A stretch of DNA of 64,000 nt from Ga0077536 sp943370145. GTDB taxonomy: Bacteria; Pseudomonadota; Gammaproteobacteria; Ga0077536. The translations under genes and the position numbers were made by a program. Positions 26,636 to 35,808 of the stretch are shown here, one piece after another. The stretch covers positions 5,170 to 69,169 of the forward strand of contig CALRPY020000021.1 in assembly GCA_943370145.1 (NCBI GenBank), in the 5' to 3' direction. Under the pieces are notes generated by a model, which worked only from the letters and a program-made list of their open reading frames with translations, was not told the origin of the DNA and searched no databases. Position 1 is the stretch's first letter; every line of letters starts with the position of its first letter.

Positions 26636-27462
26636 TGGAAAACCGTGCCGTCCTCTTCCGTGCCTGCCCGCTGTGCCGGCGCGACAATCGCACCGAGCCC
26701 GTCTTCAATGCCTACAGTCCTGCAGGGTGGGACCTGAAGCGCTGCCCGGACTGTGATTTCGTCTACCTCGAAACAATCCCTGACTACTCGGCGACCGCCG
26801 AGTCCCTGGCCTGGGACCACACCTTCCTGGCCTGGCACCAGGAGCGGAACAGGGCGGCCGCCCAGCAGGTGCTGTCGCGTGTGGGGCGCGGCATCCGGAT
26901 CGGCACCCACGTCGTGCGCAAGCGCCGGCGCATGGACGAGATGATTGCCGAGCTGGCCGCGCCGGGCCCGGTACTGGACGTCGGTTGCGGCAAGGGCTCG
27001 CAGCTCGCGAAGCTGCCGGAACGCTACATCCCTTACGGCATCGAGATATCCGCCGGGCAGGCCGCGTATGCACAGGAGACGGTGGCGCGGCGTGGCGGCG
27101 CGATCATGGTCCAGCCGGGCGCGACCGGGCTCGCCCAATTTCCAGCCGGCTTCTTCAGCGGCATCATGATGCGCTCCTACCTCGAGCACGAGAGCCAGCC
27201 ACGCGAAGCGCTGCTGGGCGCGGCGCACGCGCTCGCGGAGGGCGGGGTGCTCATCATCAAGGTGCCGAACTATGGGAGCCTGAACAGGCGGGTCTTCGGG
27301 CGTCGCTGGTGCGGGTTCCGCTTCCCCGACCACATGAACTACTTCACTCCGGCGACACTCACGCGCCTGTGCGCCGAGTGTGGCCTCGGCGTGCGGCAGT
27401 TCTCCTGGCTGGATCGGCTGCCGACCAGCGACAACATGTGGCTGGTGGCCGGCCGCGCCTGA
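26635..27462 (+). CDS. SAM-dependent methyltransferase with N-terminal zinc ribbon
   Basis: 275 aa. N-terminal ribbon with CPLCRRDN and RCPDCDFVYLE (two CxxC), then a class I methyltransferase: motif I DVGCGKGSQLAKL near 117-128, YGIEISAGQA, and SYLEHESQPREAL near the post-II region; ends with PNYGSLNRRVFG and WCGFRFPDH, typical of sugar/nucleotide-sugar C-methyltransferase-like proteins with N-terminal zinc binding. Acceptor unknown. Divergent from the CoA-transferase gene; convergent with the FHA-cyclase gene. Confidence 0.82.
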   Translation: MENRAVLFRACPLCRRDNRTEPVFNAYSPAGWDLKRCPDCDFVYLETIPDYSATAESLAWDHTFLAWHQERNRAAAQQVLSRVGRGIRIGTHVVRKRRRMDEMIAELAAPGPVLDVGCGKGSQLAKLPERYIPYGIEISAGQAAYAQETVARRGGAIMVQPGATGLAQFPAGFFSGIMMRSYLEHESQPREALLGAAHALAEGGVLIIKVPNYGSLNRRVFGRRWCGFRFPDHMNYFTPATLTRLCAECGLGVRQFSWLDRLPTSDNMWLVAGRA

Positions 27463-27483
27463 GGAGCAGGGCAGGGGCCTCCG

Positions 27484-28398
27484 TCAGGAGGTCCTGAGCC
27501 AGTAAATCGTCACCGGGTCCTGGATGCCCTTCAACGCGGCGGAGCCGATTTCCAGCGGCTGCACGGTTTCCGGCAACGCCTCGGTCCTCTGCAGTTCATC
27601 GAGCAGCTGGCGCGAGCACATCAGGCGGTCCATGCGCGGAAAATCACAGGCCGGCGCCGCGAAAGCCTCGCGCTGCACGCCCTCGATCCGGAAGGTGATG
27701 TTGACGTCGTTACCGTGGATGTCCTGACCGCCCGTCGAGATCCCCCAGGTGTCGCCGGAGTGGATCGCGATCCGGTAGTGGATGGGCTCGTTGGCCGTGC
27801 GGCTGTTGCGGTGCTGGAGCCGCTTCTCCATTTCCAGCGCGGCGGCCAGCGCCTTGCCCGCGGCCGGGAAGGTCGACAGGAAACCGTCGCCGGTGCCCTT
27901 GAAGAAACGCTGGCCGTGTTCCGCGAGCACGGGATCGGCGATCTGCATCAGGCGCTGCTTGAGGTGCAGCGCCATGTGATCGTTCTCGTTCGCGATGCGC
28001 GAGGACTCGCAGAGGTCGAAGACGAGGATGGCCTCGGTGCGCTTGACGAGATGACCCGCGGGGATGATCACGGACTTGTCCCAGTCTTCGTCCGACTGGT
28101 ATTCGATGCGCGCGGTCCAGTCGGCCAGCCGCAGCGTGACCGGCAGCTTCAGCTCGGTCTTGCCCGCGAGGCGAACCCACTTGTCGCCGTCCTTCAGGAA
28201 GGAACCGTTGCGACTGGAGTCCTCCGCGTAGAAACGGTCACCGTCCTTGCTGAGGGTGAGATGCAGGCGCGAAATCTGGTTGTGCGTGAGCACGAGTTCG
28301 TTGTCGGTATGGCGGCCGATGCGAACCGTGTTGCTGGCGAACGAACGGGCACTCTGGCCGCCACGCTCGATGTCGGTAAGGCGTATTTCCCAGCCCAT
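27484..28398 (-). CDS. FHA domain-class III adenylate cyclase
   Basis: 304 aa from the ATG at 28398. FHA domain residues ~20-80 with the phosphothreonine-binding R/S/N set (GRHTDNELVL, ISRLHL, SSRNGSFLKDG). Class III cyclase domain ~118-300: metal aspartates D128 (VFDLCESS) and D171 (GTGDGF), adenine-selecting K167 and D226, transition-state N233 and R237. Spacings (43, 7 and 4 residues) match active adenylyl cyclases, so cAMP synthesis gated by binding a phosphoprotein is likely (inference). No transmembrane segment; soluble. Own sigma70-type promoter at 28445-28473. Confidence 0.85.
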   Translation of the reverse strand: MGWEIRLTDIERGGQSARSFASNTVRIGRHTDNELVLTHNQISRLHLTLSKDGDRFYAEDSSRNGSFLKDGDKWVRLAGKTELKLPVTLRLADWTARIEYQSDEDWDKSVIIPAGHLVKRTEAILVFDLCESSRIANENDHMALHLKQRLMQIADPVLAEHGQRFFKGTGDGFLSTFPAAGKALAAALEMEKRLQHRNSRTANEPIHYRIAIHSGDTWGISTGGQDIHGNDVNITFRIEGVQREAFAAPACDFPRMDRLMCSRQLLDELQRTEALPETVQPLEIGSAALKGIQDPVTIYWLRTS

Positions 28399-28444
28399 GT
28401 AGTCTTGGGGTAAGCCCTTCAGCCCGATTGGAAAATCAGCCCGT

Positions 28445-28473
28445 ACTATAGGGGGGGCCGCAGCTGATGTGAA
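28445..28473 (-). promoter_or_regulatory. Sigma70-type promoter for the FHA-cyclase gene
   Basis: On the minus strand: TTCACA (28473-28468, 5/6), 17-bp spacer, TATAGT (28450-28445, 5/6). Expected start near 28438, leaving a leader of about 40 nt before the ATG. The spacer ends in seven consecutive C (G on the plus strand). This is the best-formed promoter I found in the window. Confidence 0.55.
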
Positions 28474-28620
28474 CCGCTTTACAGTTGTTGACGCGGTGCG
28501 CGCCGGCGCTGTGCCCGGGTGGGCTGAAGCGGTGCCGGTGTGCGTGGCTCTTCTGGCATGTCGGGCGGAAAATGCGGCTGGGGACACCTGGCGGCCTTGC
28601 GCCGCCAGGCGGGGACCTGA

Positions 28621-29706
28621 TCAGGCGTGGACGATGACGCCGCGCGCGTTCTTGCCCTGTTCCATGTCCGCGAAGGCCTGCGGCGCTTCGTCCAGCGTGT
28701 AGGTCTTCGTGATCAGGCGGTCGAGGTCGAGCTTGCCGGCCTTGTAGAGGTCCAGGTACATCGGGAAGTCGGCCTTGAAGTTCGCGCTGCCGTACATGCA
28801 GCCTTTGATGGTCTTCGCGGTGAACGGCAGGATGGCCGCGTTGACCGAGAAGCGATCGTCGAGGCGGCCGACGCCGACGAGCACGGCAACGCCGTTCTTG
28901 CGCGTCGCCTTGATGCACTGCTCGATGACCTTGCTGTGGCCCACCACGTCGAAGGCGTAGTCCACGCCGATGCCGTTCGTCATGCCCTGGATCTGCTTCA
29001 CGAAGTCACCCTTGGGGTCGACCGTGTCGGTCGCGCCGAACGACTTCGCCATTTCCATTTTCTCGGCCGACAGGTCGCAGGCGATGATTTTCGCGGCGCC
29101 GGCGATCTTCGCGCCCTGGATCACGTTGAGGCCGACGCCACCGCAGCCGAACACCGCGACCGTGCTGCCGGGCTTCACTTCGGCGGTGCGGATGGCCGCG
29201 CCGGCGCCGGTGGTGACGCCGCAGCCGACGAGCGCGGCGGCCTTGAAGTCGAAGGACTTGTCGATGGCGACGACACAGGCGGCCGGGACGACGGCGTACT
29301 CGGCCATGATGCCGACGAAGGACATCACGAAGATGCGCTGGCCGTCCTTGTGCACGCGTGTCGTGCCGTCGAACAGGTTGCCGTCCTGCTTCGCGCCGGA
29401 ACACAGGTAGGGCTCCTGGTGCAGGCAGTAGAAGCAGCTGCCGCAGTTCGGGATGAAGGAGATGACGACATGGTCGCCGGGCTTGACGTTGGTGACGCCT
29501 TCACCGACCTGGTCGATGATGCCGGCGCCCTCGTGCCCCAGCACGACGGGAAAGGGGCTCGGAATCGTGCCGTTGACCACCGACAGATCCGAATGGCACA
29601 CGCCGGTCGCCTTCATCCTGACGAGCACTTCACCGGCCTTCGGCGGGTCGAGATTGACACTGACGACTGCATATTCATTGAGCTTGCTTGCGACCACGGC
29701 CTTCAT
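28621..29706 (-). CDS. Zinc-dependent alcohol dehydrogenase (MDR)
   Basis: 361 aa from ATG 29706. Catalytic zinc ligands in GVCHSDLSVV and LGHEGAG; structural zinc CGSCFYCLHQEPYLC (four Cys with spacings 2, 2, 7); cofactor loop GCGGVGLNVIQGAKIAG (part). This is the classical zinc ADH group including class III (S-hydroxymethylglutathione) and medium-chain alcohol enzymes. NAD(H)-dependent oxidation of an alcohol to aldehyde in the cytoplasm. It lies alone with 220 bp upstream of the cyclase gene start region and an 89-bp gap to the outer-membrane protein gene. Confidence 0.9.
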   Translation of the reverse strand: MKAVVASKLNEYAVVSVNLDPPKAGEVLVRMKATGVCHSDLSVVNGTIPSPFPVVLGHEGAGIIDQVGEGVTNVKPGDHVVISFIPNCGSCFYCLHQEPYLCSGAKQDGNLFDGTTRVHKDGQRIFVMSFVGIMAEYAVVPAACVVAIDKSFDFKAAALVGCGVTTGAGAAIRTAEVKPGSTVAVFGCGGVGLNVIQGAKIAGAAKIIACDLSAEKMEMAKSFGATDTVDPKGDFVKQIQGMTNGIGVDYAFDVVGHSKVIEQCIKATRKNGVAVLVGVGRLDDRFSVNAAILPFTAKTIKGCMYGSANFKADFPMYLDLYKAGKLDLDRLITKTYTLDEAPQAFADMEQGKNARGVIVHA

Positions 29707-29795
29707 GCGGCGTATCCTCCTGAACCGGAATTGACGGACATCGAAAACGGACAATCCGCGTAGCGTACCACGACTATTCCCCGCCCGGGGCAGGG

Positions 29796-31145
29796 CTACC
29801 GGAACGTGTAGGACACGAAGGTTTCGAGCACCATCTGGGTCTCATCGTCCCGGAACACTTCTTCGGCGGCGGCGCGGGGGCTGGCGAGGGAGACACCCGC
29901 GAACCAGTAGAAGCGGTCGTCCGGGTAGTACTCGAACGAAAAGTTGATTTCATCGGCCCACGCCGTGTTCCGGGTCGGCAGGCCGAAGTACTGCGGGGTG
30001 TCCAGGGCATGCTGGTAATACCAGAAGCCGAACGCGCTGCGGTTGGTCGGAAAGACCTTCAGCTTCGCCATGTGCGTCTCCTGGTTCTGGTTGAACAGGT
30101 GGAATTCGCCGGTGATTTCCCCTTGGTACCAGGTATCCCAGTCGCGCTTGAAAATGGTGAAGAAGAGGCCCCGGTATTCCTCGAATTCGGGCGTCGCGGT
30201 GTCGTCGCCCGAGAAGTGCGCGTAGCGGTAGTACAGGCGAGGCGTCCACGGCAAGGACGTGAACTGCCACGTCGGCTCGATGTACCAGGCGTTCGCGTCG
30301 AGCTTCTTTCCGTCGCGTTCGACTTCGCCGCGCTGGCGCACGTACTCCCCGTACAGCTTGAACTGGGGCAGGGTGGGCCAGTGCAGGTCATGCCCGCGCA
30401 CGCCGGTCGCTTCCAGACCCTCGAAGCCGATCACGCCATTGTCGTCGAACACTTCGAAATACATGAAGCCGAGGCGGCCGTAGCGCTCGCTGTCGGTGTT
30501 TTCGACGTTGAATCCGGCGATGCGGCTGTCACCAAGGTCGCCGTCGGTGCGCAACCAGAACAGATCACCACGCACCGGGTCGGTGTTGACCTTGAGCACC
30601 CCGGTGTTGCGCCAGGCGGTGAAGGCGCCGGTCCAGTACTGGCCGTTGTCGTGACCCTGGTTGAAATTGCCATCGCCGATGATGAAACCGTCGCCGACCG
30701 TGAATTCGCGGCCGCCGTAGGACAGATCCAGCCAGTCGTTGCGCCAGCCCACGTAGGCCGCGTCGGTGTCGAAGGCTTGGTCGCCGCTGCGGGCAAACTG
30801 GCCGGACAGTTCGCCGTCGAGCGTCGTCGTCGCGGCCACGGCGGTGAGCCCGCCGTAGAGCGAGGAACTCGGCAGGGCGTACTCGACATTCAGGCCGGGT
30901 TTGATCGCCAGTTGCAGGTCGTTGCGGGAGGTCTCGCCGACCGGCGTCAGGGAGCCGAAGCCCTTGACCGCGCCGAGTCCGAAGTTGATGTCCTCGCCGC
31001 GCCTGAATCCGGCGCGCACATTCACTTCGCCGGTGGCGACCAGGCCCGAGCGTTCAATTAGTTCATACGCGGCCACCGCTTCGCCCGCGAGCGCGAGGGC
31101 CAGTGCCGCGGATGCGCGCCAGAGCCCGCATGGCCGTTCTTGCAT
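29796..31145 (-). CDS. Outer-membrane beta-barrel protein, alginate-export/porin-like
   Basis: 449 aa from ATG 31145, chosen because it opens on a signal peptide (ASAALALALAGEAVAA then YELIERSG). The mature part has repeating amphipathic strands rich in Tyr/Trp, Asp/Asn turns and an aromatic C-terminus (FVSYTFR), as expected for a barrel. Segments such as FNQGHDNGQYWTGAFT and ADEINFSFEYY resemble uncharacterised porin families. Substrate unknown. Neighbour genes (ADH, alpha/beta hydrolase) suggest uptake of a small organic molecule, which is inference. Confidence 0.75.
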   Translation of the reverse strand: MQERPCGLWRASAALALALAGEAVAAYELIERSGLVATGEVNVRAGFRRGEDINFGLGAVKGFGSLTPVGETSRNDLQLAIKPGLNVEYALPSSSLYGGLTAVAATTTLDGELSGQFARSGDQAFDTDAAYVGWRNDWLDLSYGGREFTVGDGFIIGDGNFNQGHDNGQYWTGAFTAWRNTGVLKVNTDPVRGDLFWLRTDGDLGDSRIAGFNVENTDSERYGRLGFMYFEVFDDNGVIGFEGLEATGVRGHDLHWPTLPQFKLYGEYVRQRGEVERDGKKLDANAWYIEPTWQFTSLPWTPRLYYRYAHFSGDDTATPEFEEYRGLFFTIFKRDWDTWYQGEITGEFHLFNQNQETHMAKLKVFPTNRSAFGFWYYQHALDTPQYFGLPTRNTAWADEINFSFEYYPDDRFYWFAGVSLASPRAAAEEVFRDDETQMVLETFVSYTFR

Positions 31146-31198
31146 ATGCCGATGCCGCCGTGATTGCACGTGCCTGCCCGCCATGGCGCGCGTCGCCT

Positions 31199-32086
31199 TC
31201 AATCCTGCGCAAGGAAGCGGACGATGCGGGGGTTGACCCGTTCCGGCCGTTCCACCAGCAGGAAGTGTCCTGCGTCATCCAGTAGCTCGATCTCGCTGCC
31301 GGGGCCCAGGCAGGGCGGGATGCGGGTGGCCTGTTCGCGCGTGATCGCGAGGCAGCCGTCGCGCAGGCCATGGAAGTACAGGGTCGGCTGCGGCAGCGGG
31401 CGGCCCCACACCAGGGACTGGCCTTCCACGTAGTCGGGCTGGCCGAAGCGGCGCGGGTGCATGACCGTGCGGTAATAGCCGAGCGCCGCCCGGAGATGCG
31501 CGGGATCGCGCAGGCAGTCCTTGGCCTGCGCGAGATCGAAGCTCGCATCGTAGCCGGGCGACCAGTCCTGCCAGAGCTTGTCGATCAGCGCGAAATCATC
31601 GGCGCGTATGACGTCCTCCGCGCAGTCCAGTTGGAAGAACCAGATGTAGAAGAAGCGTTTGAGTTGCTCGTAAGAGAACGCGACCTCGCCGAAGACCGGC
31701 ATCGGCGGGATATTGCAGATGACGGCGCGGCGCCAGTTCGCCGGTACGCTCGCGAGTGCGGCATAGGCCGCAACCGCCCCCCAGTCGTGCGCAATCAGCA
31801 CGGCGCGGGCATCGCCGCCCAGCGCCGCATGCAGCGCGTTGAAGTCGTCCCCGATCGTGCGCAGGTCGTAGCGCATGTCCGGCGGCACCGCGGTCGGCGC
31901 GAAGCCGCGCATGAATGGCGCCACCGCGCGGTAGCCCGCGTCCGCCAGCAGGGGCAGCAGGTGCCGGTAGGTCCACGGCGAATCGGGAAAGCCGTGCATG
32001 CACAGCGCGAGCGGACCCTCGCCACAGCTGAGATAACTGAATTCCACCCCGTTGGCGTGGACCTTACCGGTCGCGAAATCGGCCAT
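31199..32086 (-). CDS. Alpha/beta hydrolase with Asp nucleophile (epoxide hydrolase-like)
   Basis: 295 aa. HGFPDS at 31-36; nucleophile D101 with W102 in AHDWGAVAAYA; base His in DAGHFLLVERPERV. A long cap region (residues ~130-220) with FYIWFFQLDCAEDVI. Belongs to the dehalogenase/epoxide hydrolase branch. Substrate unknown. 33 nt downstream of the small 116-residue gene and 53 nt from the outer-membrane protein gene, same strand. Confidence 0.83.
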   Translation of the reverse strand: MADFATGKVHANGVEFSYLSCGEGPLALCMHGFPDSPWTYRHLLPLLADAGYRAVAPFMRGFAPTAVPPDMRYDLRTIGDDFNALHAALGGDARAVLIAHDWGAVAAYAALASVPANWRRAVICNIPPMPVFGEVAFSYEQLKRFFYIWFFQLDCAEDVIRADDFALIDKLWQDWSPGYDASFDLAQAKDCLRDPAHLRAALGYYRTVMHPRRFGQPDYVEGQSLVWGRPLPQPTLYFHGLRDGCLAITREQATRIPPCLGPGSEIELLDDAGHFLLVERPERVNPRIVRFLAQD

Positions 32087-32119
32087 GATGATCGCTCCTC
32101 GTTGCTGTGCGGGCGGTTC

Positions 32120-32470
32120 CTATTCGGCGCGCGAATGCCGTTCGTCGAAAAACGCGAGCCAGGCCTCCCAGCGCGCGGCGTCCGACGGAAACCTGGGGTG
32201 GTCGAAGCGCGCGACGAGGAAGCCCGTGTCGTATTCCACGGCGTCGACGAGCTTGAGTTGGTCCTTGTAGGCCTGGCGCTGTTCGTCCGGCACGGTCTTC
32301 GGCTGGCCGTCGGACCACAGACCCGCCTTGCGCATCGCGGTCAGCGTGGCGGCGACGTCGAAGTTGCCGCCGGCACCCGGTGGCGTGCCGATGTACAGGC
32401 TGCCATTGCGCTTGTCGCCCGGGTCGAAGGTCAGGACGTGGTGATCGATGATTTCGTCTATGGTCAGCAT
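32120..32470 (-). CDS. Hypothetical protein, 116 aa
   Basis: Start MLTIDEIIDHHVLTF at 32470, with GGAG upstream. Acidic, soluble, with no signal peptide or membrane helix; ends in FPSDAARWEAWLAFFDERH. I do not recognise the family. It is linked to the alpha/beta hydrolase gene (33 nt) and lies 31 nt after the HerA-like gene, so it is probably part of the same operon. Confidence 0.55.
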   Translation of the reverse strand: MLTIDEIIDHHVLTFDPGDKRNGSLYIGTPPGAGGNFDVAATLTAMRKAGLWSDGQPKTVPDEQRQAYKDQLKLVDAVEYDTGFLVARFDHPRFPSDAARWEAWLAFFDERHSRAE

Positions 32471-32501
32471 GCGGTACTCCCTGGCGCGCGAAGTGGCGCC
32501 G

Positions 32502-34001
32502 TCAACGTGATTTTCCGAACAATGCGCCGAGCAGGCCGCGCACGACCTGGCGCCCGAGTTGACTGCCAATCTGGCTGCCGACCGAGCGCACGACGCTCTT
32601 GACCAGTGCTTCGCCGGCGGTCTGTCTCTGGTAGCCGGCGCGGGACGGCCGCGTCTCCCGGGCCGGCGCAGCCGTGCGCACGTCTTCCTCCGCCGGGCCC
32701 TTGCGCTGCGCGCGGCGGGTGAGTTCCTCGTGCGCCGAGTCGCGGTCGACGGCGTTCGCGTAGCGCGCCAGCAAGGGGCTCGCCTCCAGCAATTCCTGGC
32801 GCCGCTCGGCAGTGACCGGCCCGATTCGCGAACATGGCGGGCGCATCATCGCGCGCGACACCGGTGTCGGCTGCCCCTTCGCGTCCAGCGTCGACACCAG
32901 GGCTTCGCCGGTCGCGAGCTCGGTGATGACCGCCGCAGCATCGAGGCCGGGACGCGGGCGGAAAGTGTCGGCGATCACGCGCACGGCCTTCTGGTCCCGC
33001 GGGGTGAACGCGCGCAGGGCGTGCTGGATCTTGAGGCCGAGCTGGCCAAGCACGGCCTCGGGCAGGTCGAGCGGGCTCTGCGTGACGAACACGATCCCGA
33101 CGCCCTTCGATCGGATCAGGCGCACGACCTGCTCGATCCGGTCGACCAGTGCCTTTGGCGCCTCCTTGAACAGCAGATGCGCCTCGTCGAAGAACAGCAC
33201 CAGCAGCGGCAGCTCGGCGTCCCCGCGTTCGGGCAGTTCCTCGAACAGCTCGGACAGCAGCCAGAACAGGAAGCAGGCGTACAGGTGCGGCGACTCGGCG
33301 GCGAGCTTCGTCGCATCCAGCAGGTTCACCACGCCGCGGCCGTCCGCGGTGGTGGCGATGAAATCGCCCAGTGCCAGCGCGGGCTCGCCGAATACGGCAT
33401 TCGCGCCCTGTTCCTCGAGCATGAGCAGGTTGCGCTGGATGGCGGCGATGCTGGTGGCCGGCAGGTTGCCGTATTCGAGCCTGAGCGCCGCCGCGTTCGC
33501 GCCGACCCAGGCGAGCATCGCGCGCAGGTCGGGCAGATCCAGCAGCAGCAGCCCGTTGTCGTCGGCGACCCTGAAAGTCGCGTAGAGCACGCCGGTCTGG
33601 GTGTCGTTGAGATCCAGCAGCCGCGCAAGGAGCAGGGGGCCCAGTTCCGAGATCGTCATGCGCACGGGTATGCCGGTGCGGCCGAACAGGTCCCACAGCG
33701 CGACCGGCGCGCCTTCGAAAGCGGGGGCTTCGAGCCCCAGGTCGTGTAGCCGTTCCTCGAGCCTCGGCGTCAGGCGGCCCGCATCGGCAATGCCGGACAG
33801 GTCACCCTTGATGTCGGCCGCGAAGACCGGCACGCCCAGGCGCGACAGGCCTTCGGCCAGCACCTGCAGGGTGACCGTCTTGCCGGTCCCGGTGGCGCCG
33901 GTGACGAGACCGTGGCGGTTCAGCATCGCCGCCAGTTGCCCGAGAGCCTCGCCGTCGGCGGTGACGCCGATGTCGAGCACGGGTGGCGGCGCGGCGTCCA
34001 T
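32502..34001 (-). CDS. HerA-like (DUF853, YjgR) ATPase
   Basis: 499 aa from ATG 34001 (the GTG at 34004 would add one residue). Walker A GATGTGKTVT near residues 33-42, Walker B PLLVLFFDEAHLLF, and sensor FVTQSPLDLPEAVL (part). VPVFAADIKGDLSGIADAG is the DUF853 signature. Cytoplasmic hexameric ATPase of the HerA/FtsK group; physiological role not established. The C-terminal tail (RSVGSQIGSQLGRQVVRGLL) resembles a membrane- or self-associating helix. It follows ettA by 10 nt. Confidence 0.87.
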   Translation of the reverse strand: MDAAPPPVLDIGVTADGEALGQLAAMLNRHGLVTGATGTGKTVTLQVLAEGLSRLGVPVFAADIKGDLSGIADAGRLTPRLEERLHDLGLEAPAFEGAPVALWDLFGRTGIPVRMTISELGPLLLARLLDLNDTQTGVLYATFRVADDNGLLLLDLPDLRAMLAWVGANAAALRLEYGNLPATSIAAIQRNLLMLEEQGANAVFGEPALALGDFIATTADGRGVVNLLDATKLAAESPHLYACFLFWLLSELFEELPERGDAELPLLVLFFDEAHLLFKEAPKALVDRIEQVVRLIRSKGVGIVFVTQSPLDLPEAVLGQLGLKIQHALRAFTPRDQKAVRVIADTFRPRPGLDAAAVITELATGEALVSTLDAKGQPTPVSRAMMRPPCSRIGPVTAERRQELLEASPLLARYANAVDRDSAHEELTRRAQRKGPAEEDVRTAAPARETRPSRAGYQRQTAGEALVKSVVRSVGSQIGSQLGRQVVRGLLGALFGKSR

Positions 34002-34011
34002 CACGCAAGCC

Positions 34012-35688
34012 TCAGGCCTTGCCCAGTGGCTTGTAGCGCAGCCGCTGCGGCTGGTCGGCGTCCGTGCCGAGGCGTTTCCGGCGGTCGGCCTCGTACTCCT
34101 GGTAGTTGCCGGCGAACCAGGTGACCTGGCTGTTGCCTTCGAAGGCCAGGATGTGCGTCGCGATTCGGTCCAGGAACCAGCGATCGTGCGAGATCACGAG
34201 CACGCAGCCCGGGAAGGTCAGGATGGCCTCCTCGAGCGCACGCAGGGTTTCGACGTCGAGGTCGTTCGTCGGTTCGTCGAGCAGGAGCACGTTGCCGCCG
34301 GCGCGCAACATCTTGGCGAGATGGACGCGGTTGCGCTCGCCGCCCGACAGGTCGCCGATGCGCTTCTGCTGGTCCTGGCCGGAGAAATTGAAGCGGCCGA
34401 CGTAGCCGCGCGAGGGCGTCTGGTAATTGCCGATCTGCAGGATGTCCTGCCCGTCCGAGATCTCCTCCCACACCGTCTTGCCGGCATCAAGTGCGTCGCG
34501 CGCCTGGTCGACGAACGCGAACTGGACTGTCTCGCCGACGCGGATGCTTCCGCTGTCGGGCGCTTCCTGGCCAGTGAGCATGCGGAAGAAGGTCGACTTG
34601 CCGGCGCCGTTCGCGCCGATGATGCCGACGACCGCGCCCGCCGGCACGTTCAGCGACAGCCGGTCGATCAGCAGGCGGTCGCCATAGCTCTTGCAGAGGT
34701 CGCTCGTCTCGACCACGAGATCGCCGAGGCGTGCGCCCGGCGGGATGTAGAGCTCGTTCGTCTCGTTGCGCTTCTGGAATTCCTGCGATGACAGTTCCTC
34801 GAAGCGCGCGATGCGGGCCTTGCTCTTGGCCTGCCGGCCTTTCGGGTTCTGGCGCACCCACTCGAGCTCGGCTTCCATCGACTTGCGATGGGCCGACTGC
34901 TGCTTCTCTTCCTGCTCGAGGCGCTTCTCCTTCTGCTCGAGCCAGGAGCTGTAGTTGCCTTCCCACGGAATGCCCATGCCGCGGTCGAGTTCCAGGATCC
35001 ACCCGCAGACGTTGTCGAGGAAATAGCGGTCATGGGTAACGGCGACGACGGTGCCCGGAAAGTCCTCCAGGAAGCGCTCGAGCCAGGCGACGGACTCGGC
35101 GTCGAGGTGGTTCGTCGGTTCGTCGAGCAGCAGCATGTCGGGCTTCGACAGCAGCAGGCGGCAGAGCGCGACGCGGCGGCGTTCACCGCCCGAAAGCTGC
35201 GTGACGTCCTGTTCCCACGGGGGAAGACGCAGCGCGTCGGCAGCGCGTTCGAGCGTGCGGTCGAGTTCCCACAGGTTGCCGGCGTCGATGGCATCCTGCA
35301 GCTTCGCCTGTTCGTCGAGCAGCGCCGTCATCTCGTCGTCGCTCATCGGCTCGGCGAACTTCATGCTGATCTCGTTGAAGCGGTCGAGCAGCGCCTTGCC
35401 CTCCGCGACACCTTCTTCCACGTTGCCGCGCACGTCCTTGGCGGGATCGAGTTGGGGCTCCTGCGGCAGGTAGCCGATCTTCAGCCCCTTCATCGGGGTC
35501 GCTTCGCCGATGATGTCCTTGTCGACGCCGGCCATGATCCGCAGCAGCGTGGACTTGCCGGAGCCGTTCAGGCCCAGCACGCCGATCTTCGCGCCCGGGA
35601 AGAACGACAGCGAGATGTCCTTGAGAATGTGGCGCTTCGGCGGGACGACCTTGCCGACGCGGTGCATCGTGAATACGTATTGAGCCAT
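34012..35688 (-). CDS. ettA: EttA, energy-dependent translational throttle (ABC-F)
   Basis: 558 aa, the expected length. Two ABC cassettes: Walker A GLNGSGKSTLLRI and GANGAGKSTFFR; signatures LSGGERRRVAL and LSGGERNRVHL; Walker B MLLLDEPTNHLD and VLLLDEPTNDLD. The arm and linker between them contain a long charged helix (EQKEKRLEQEEKQQSAH). EttA binds the ribosomal E site and couples first-peptide-bond formation to the ATP/ADP ratio. C-terminus ends shortly after PLGKA. Start at ATG 35688. Confidence 0.95.
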   Translation of the reverse strand: MAQYVFTMHRVGKVVPPKRHILKDISLSFFPGAKIGVLGLNGSGKSTLLRIMAGVDKDIIGEATPMKGLKIGYLPQEPQLDPAKDVRGNVEEGVAEGKALLDRFNEISMKFAEPMSDDEMTALLDEQAKLQDAIDAGNLWELDRTLERAADALRLPPWEQDVTQLSGGERRRVALCRLLLSKPDMLLLDEPTNHLDAESVAWLERFLEDFPGTVVAVTHDRYFLDNVCGWILELDRGMGIPWEGNYSSWLEQKEKRLEQEEKQQSAHRKSMEAELEWVRQNPKGRQAKSKARIARFEELSSQEFQKRNETNELYIPPGARLGDLVVETSDLCKSYGDRLLIDRLSLNVPAGAVVGIIGANGAGKSTFFRMLTGQEAPDSGSIRVGETVQFAFVDQARDALDAGKTVWEEISDGQDILQIGNYQTPSRGYVGRFNFSGQDQQKRIGDLSGGERNRVHLAKMLRAGGNVLLLDEPTNDLDVETLRALEEAILTFPGCVLVISHDRWFLDRIATHILAFEGNSQVTWFAGNYQEYEADRRKRLGTDADQPQRLRYKPLGKA

Positions 35689-35760
35689 GTGGGTGAATCA
35701 GCAGGAGGGAATGGAGGTCGTATTATCCCCATCACCGGCGATGGCACAACGAGCGGATGG

Positions 35761-35787
35761 CCGGGGCGGGCGCTTGCCGCGCCCCGG
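35761..35787 (-). terminator. Hairpin after the porin gene
   Basis: CCGGGGCG and CGCCCCGG (8-bp arms) around an 11-nt loop, 22 nt past the porin stop on the minus strand. It may end the porin transcript before ettA. No T-run. Confidence 0.45.
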
Positions 35788-35808
35788 GGTCGCTGCGGCT
35801 GGGCAGGC

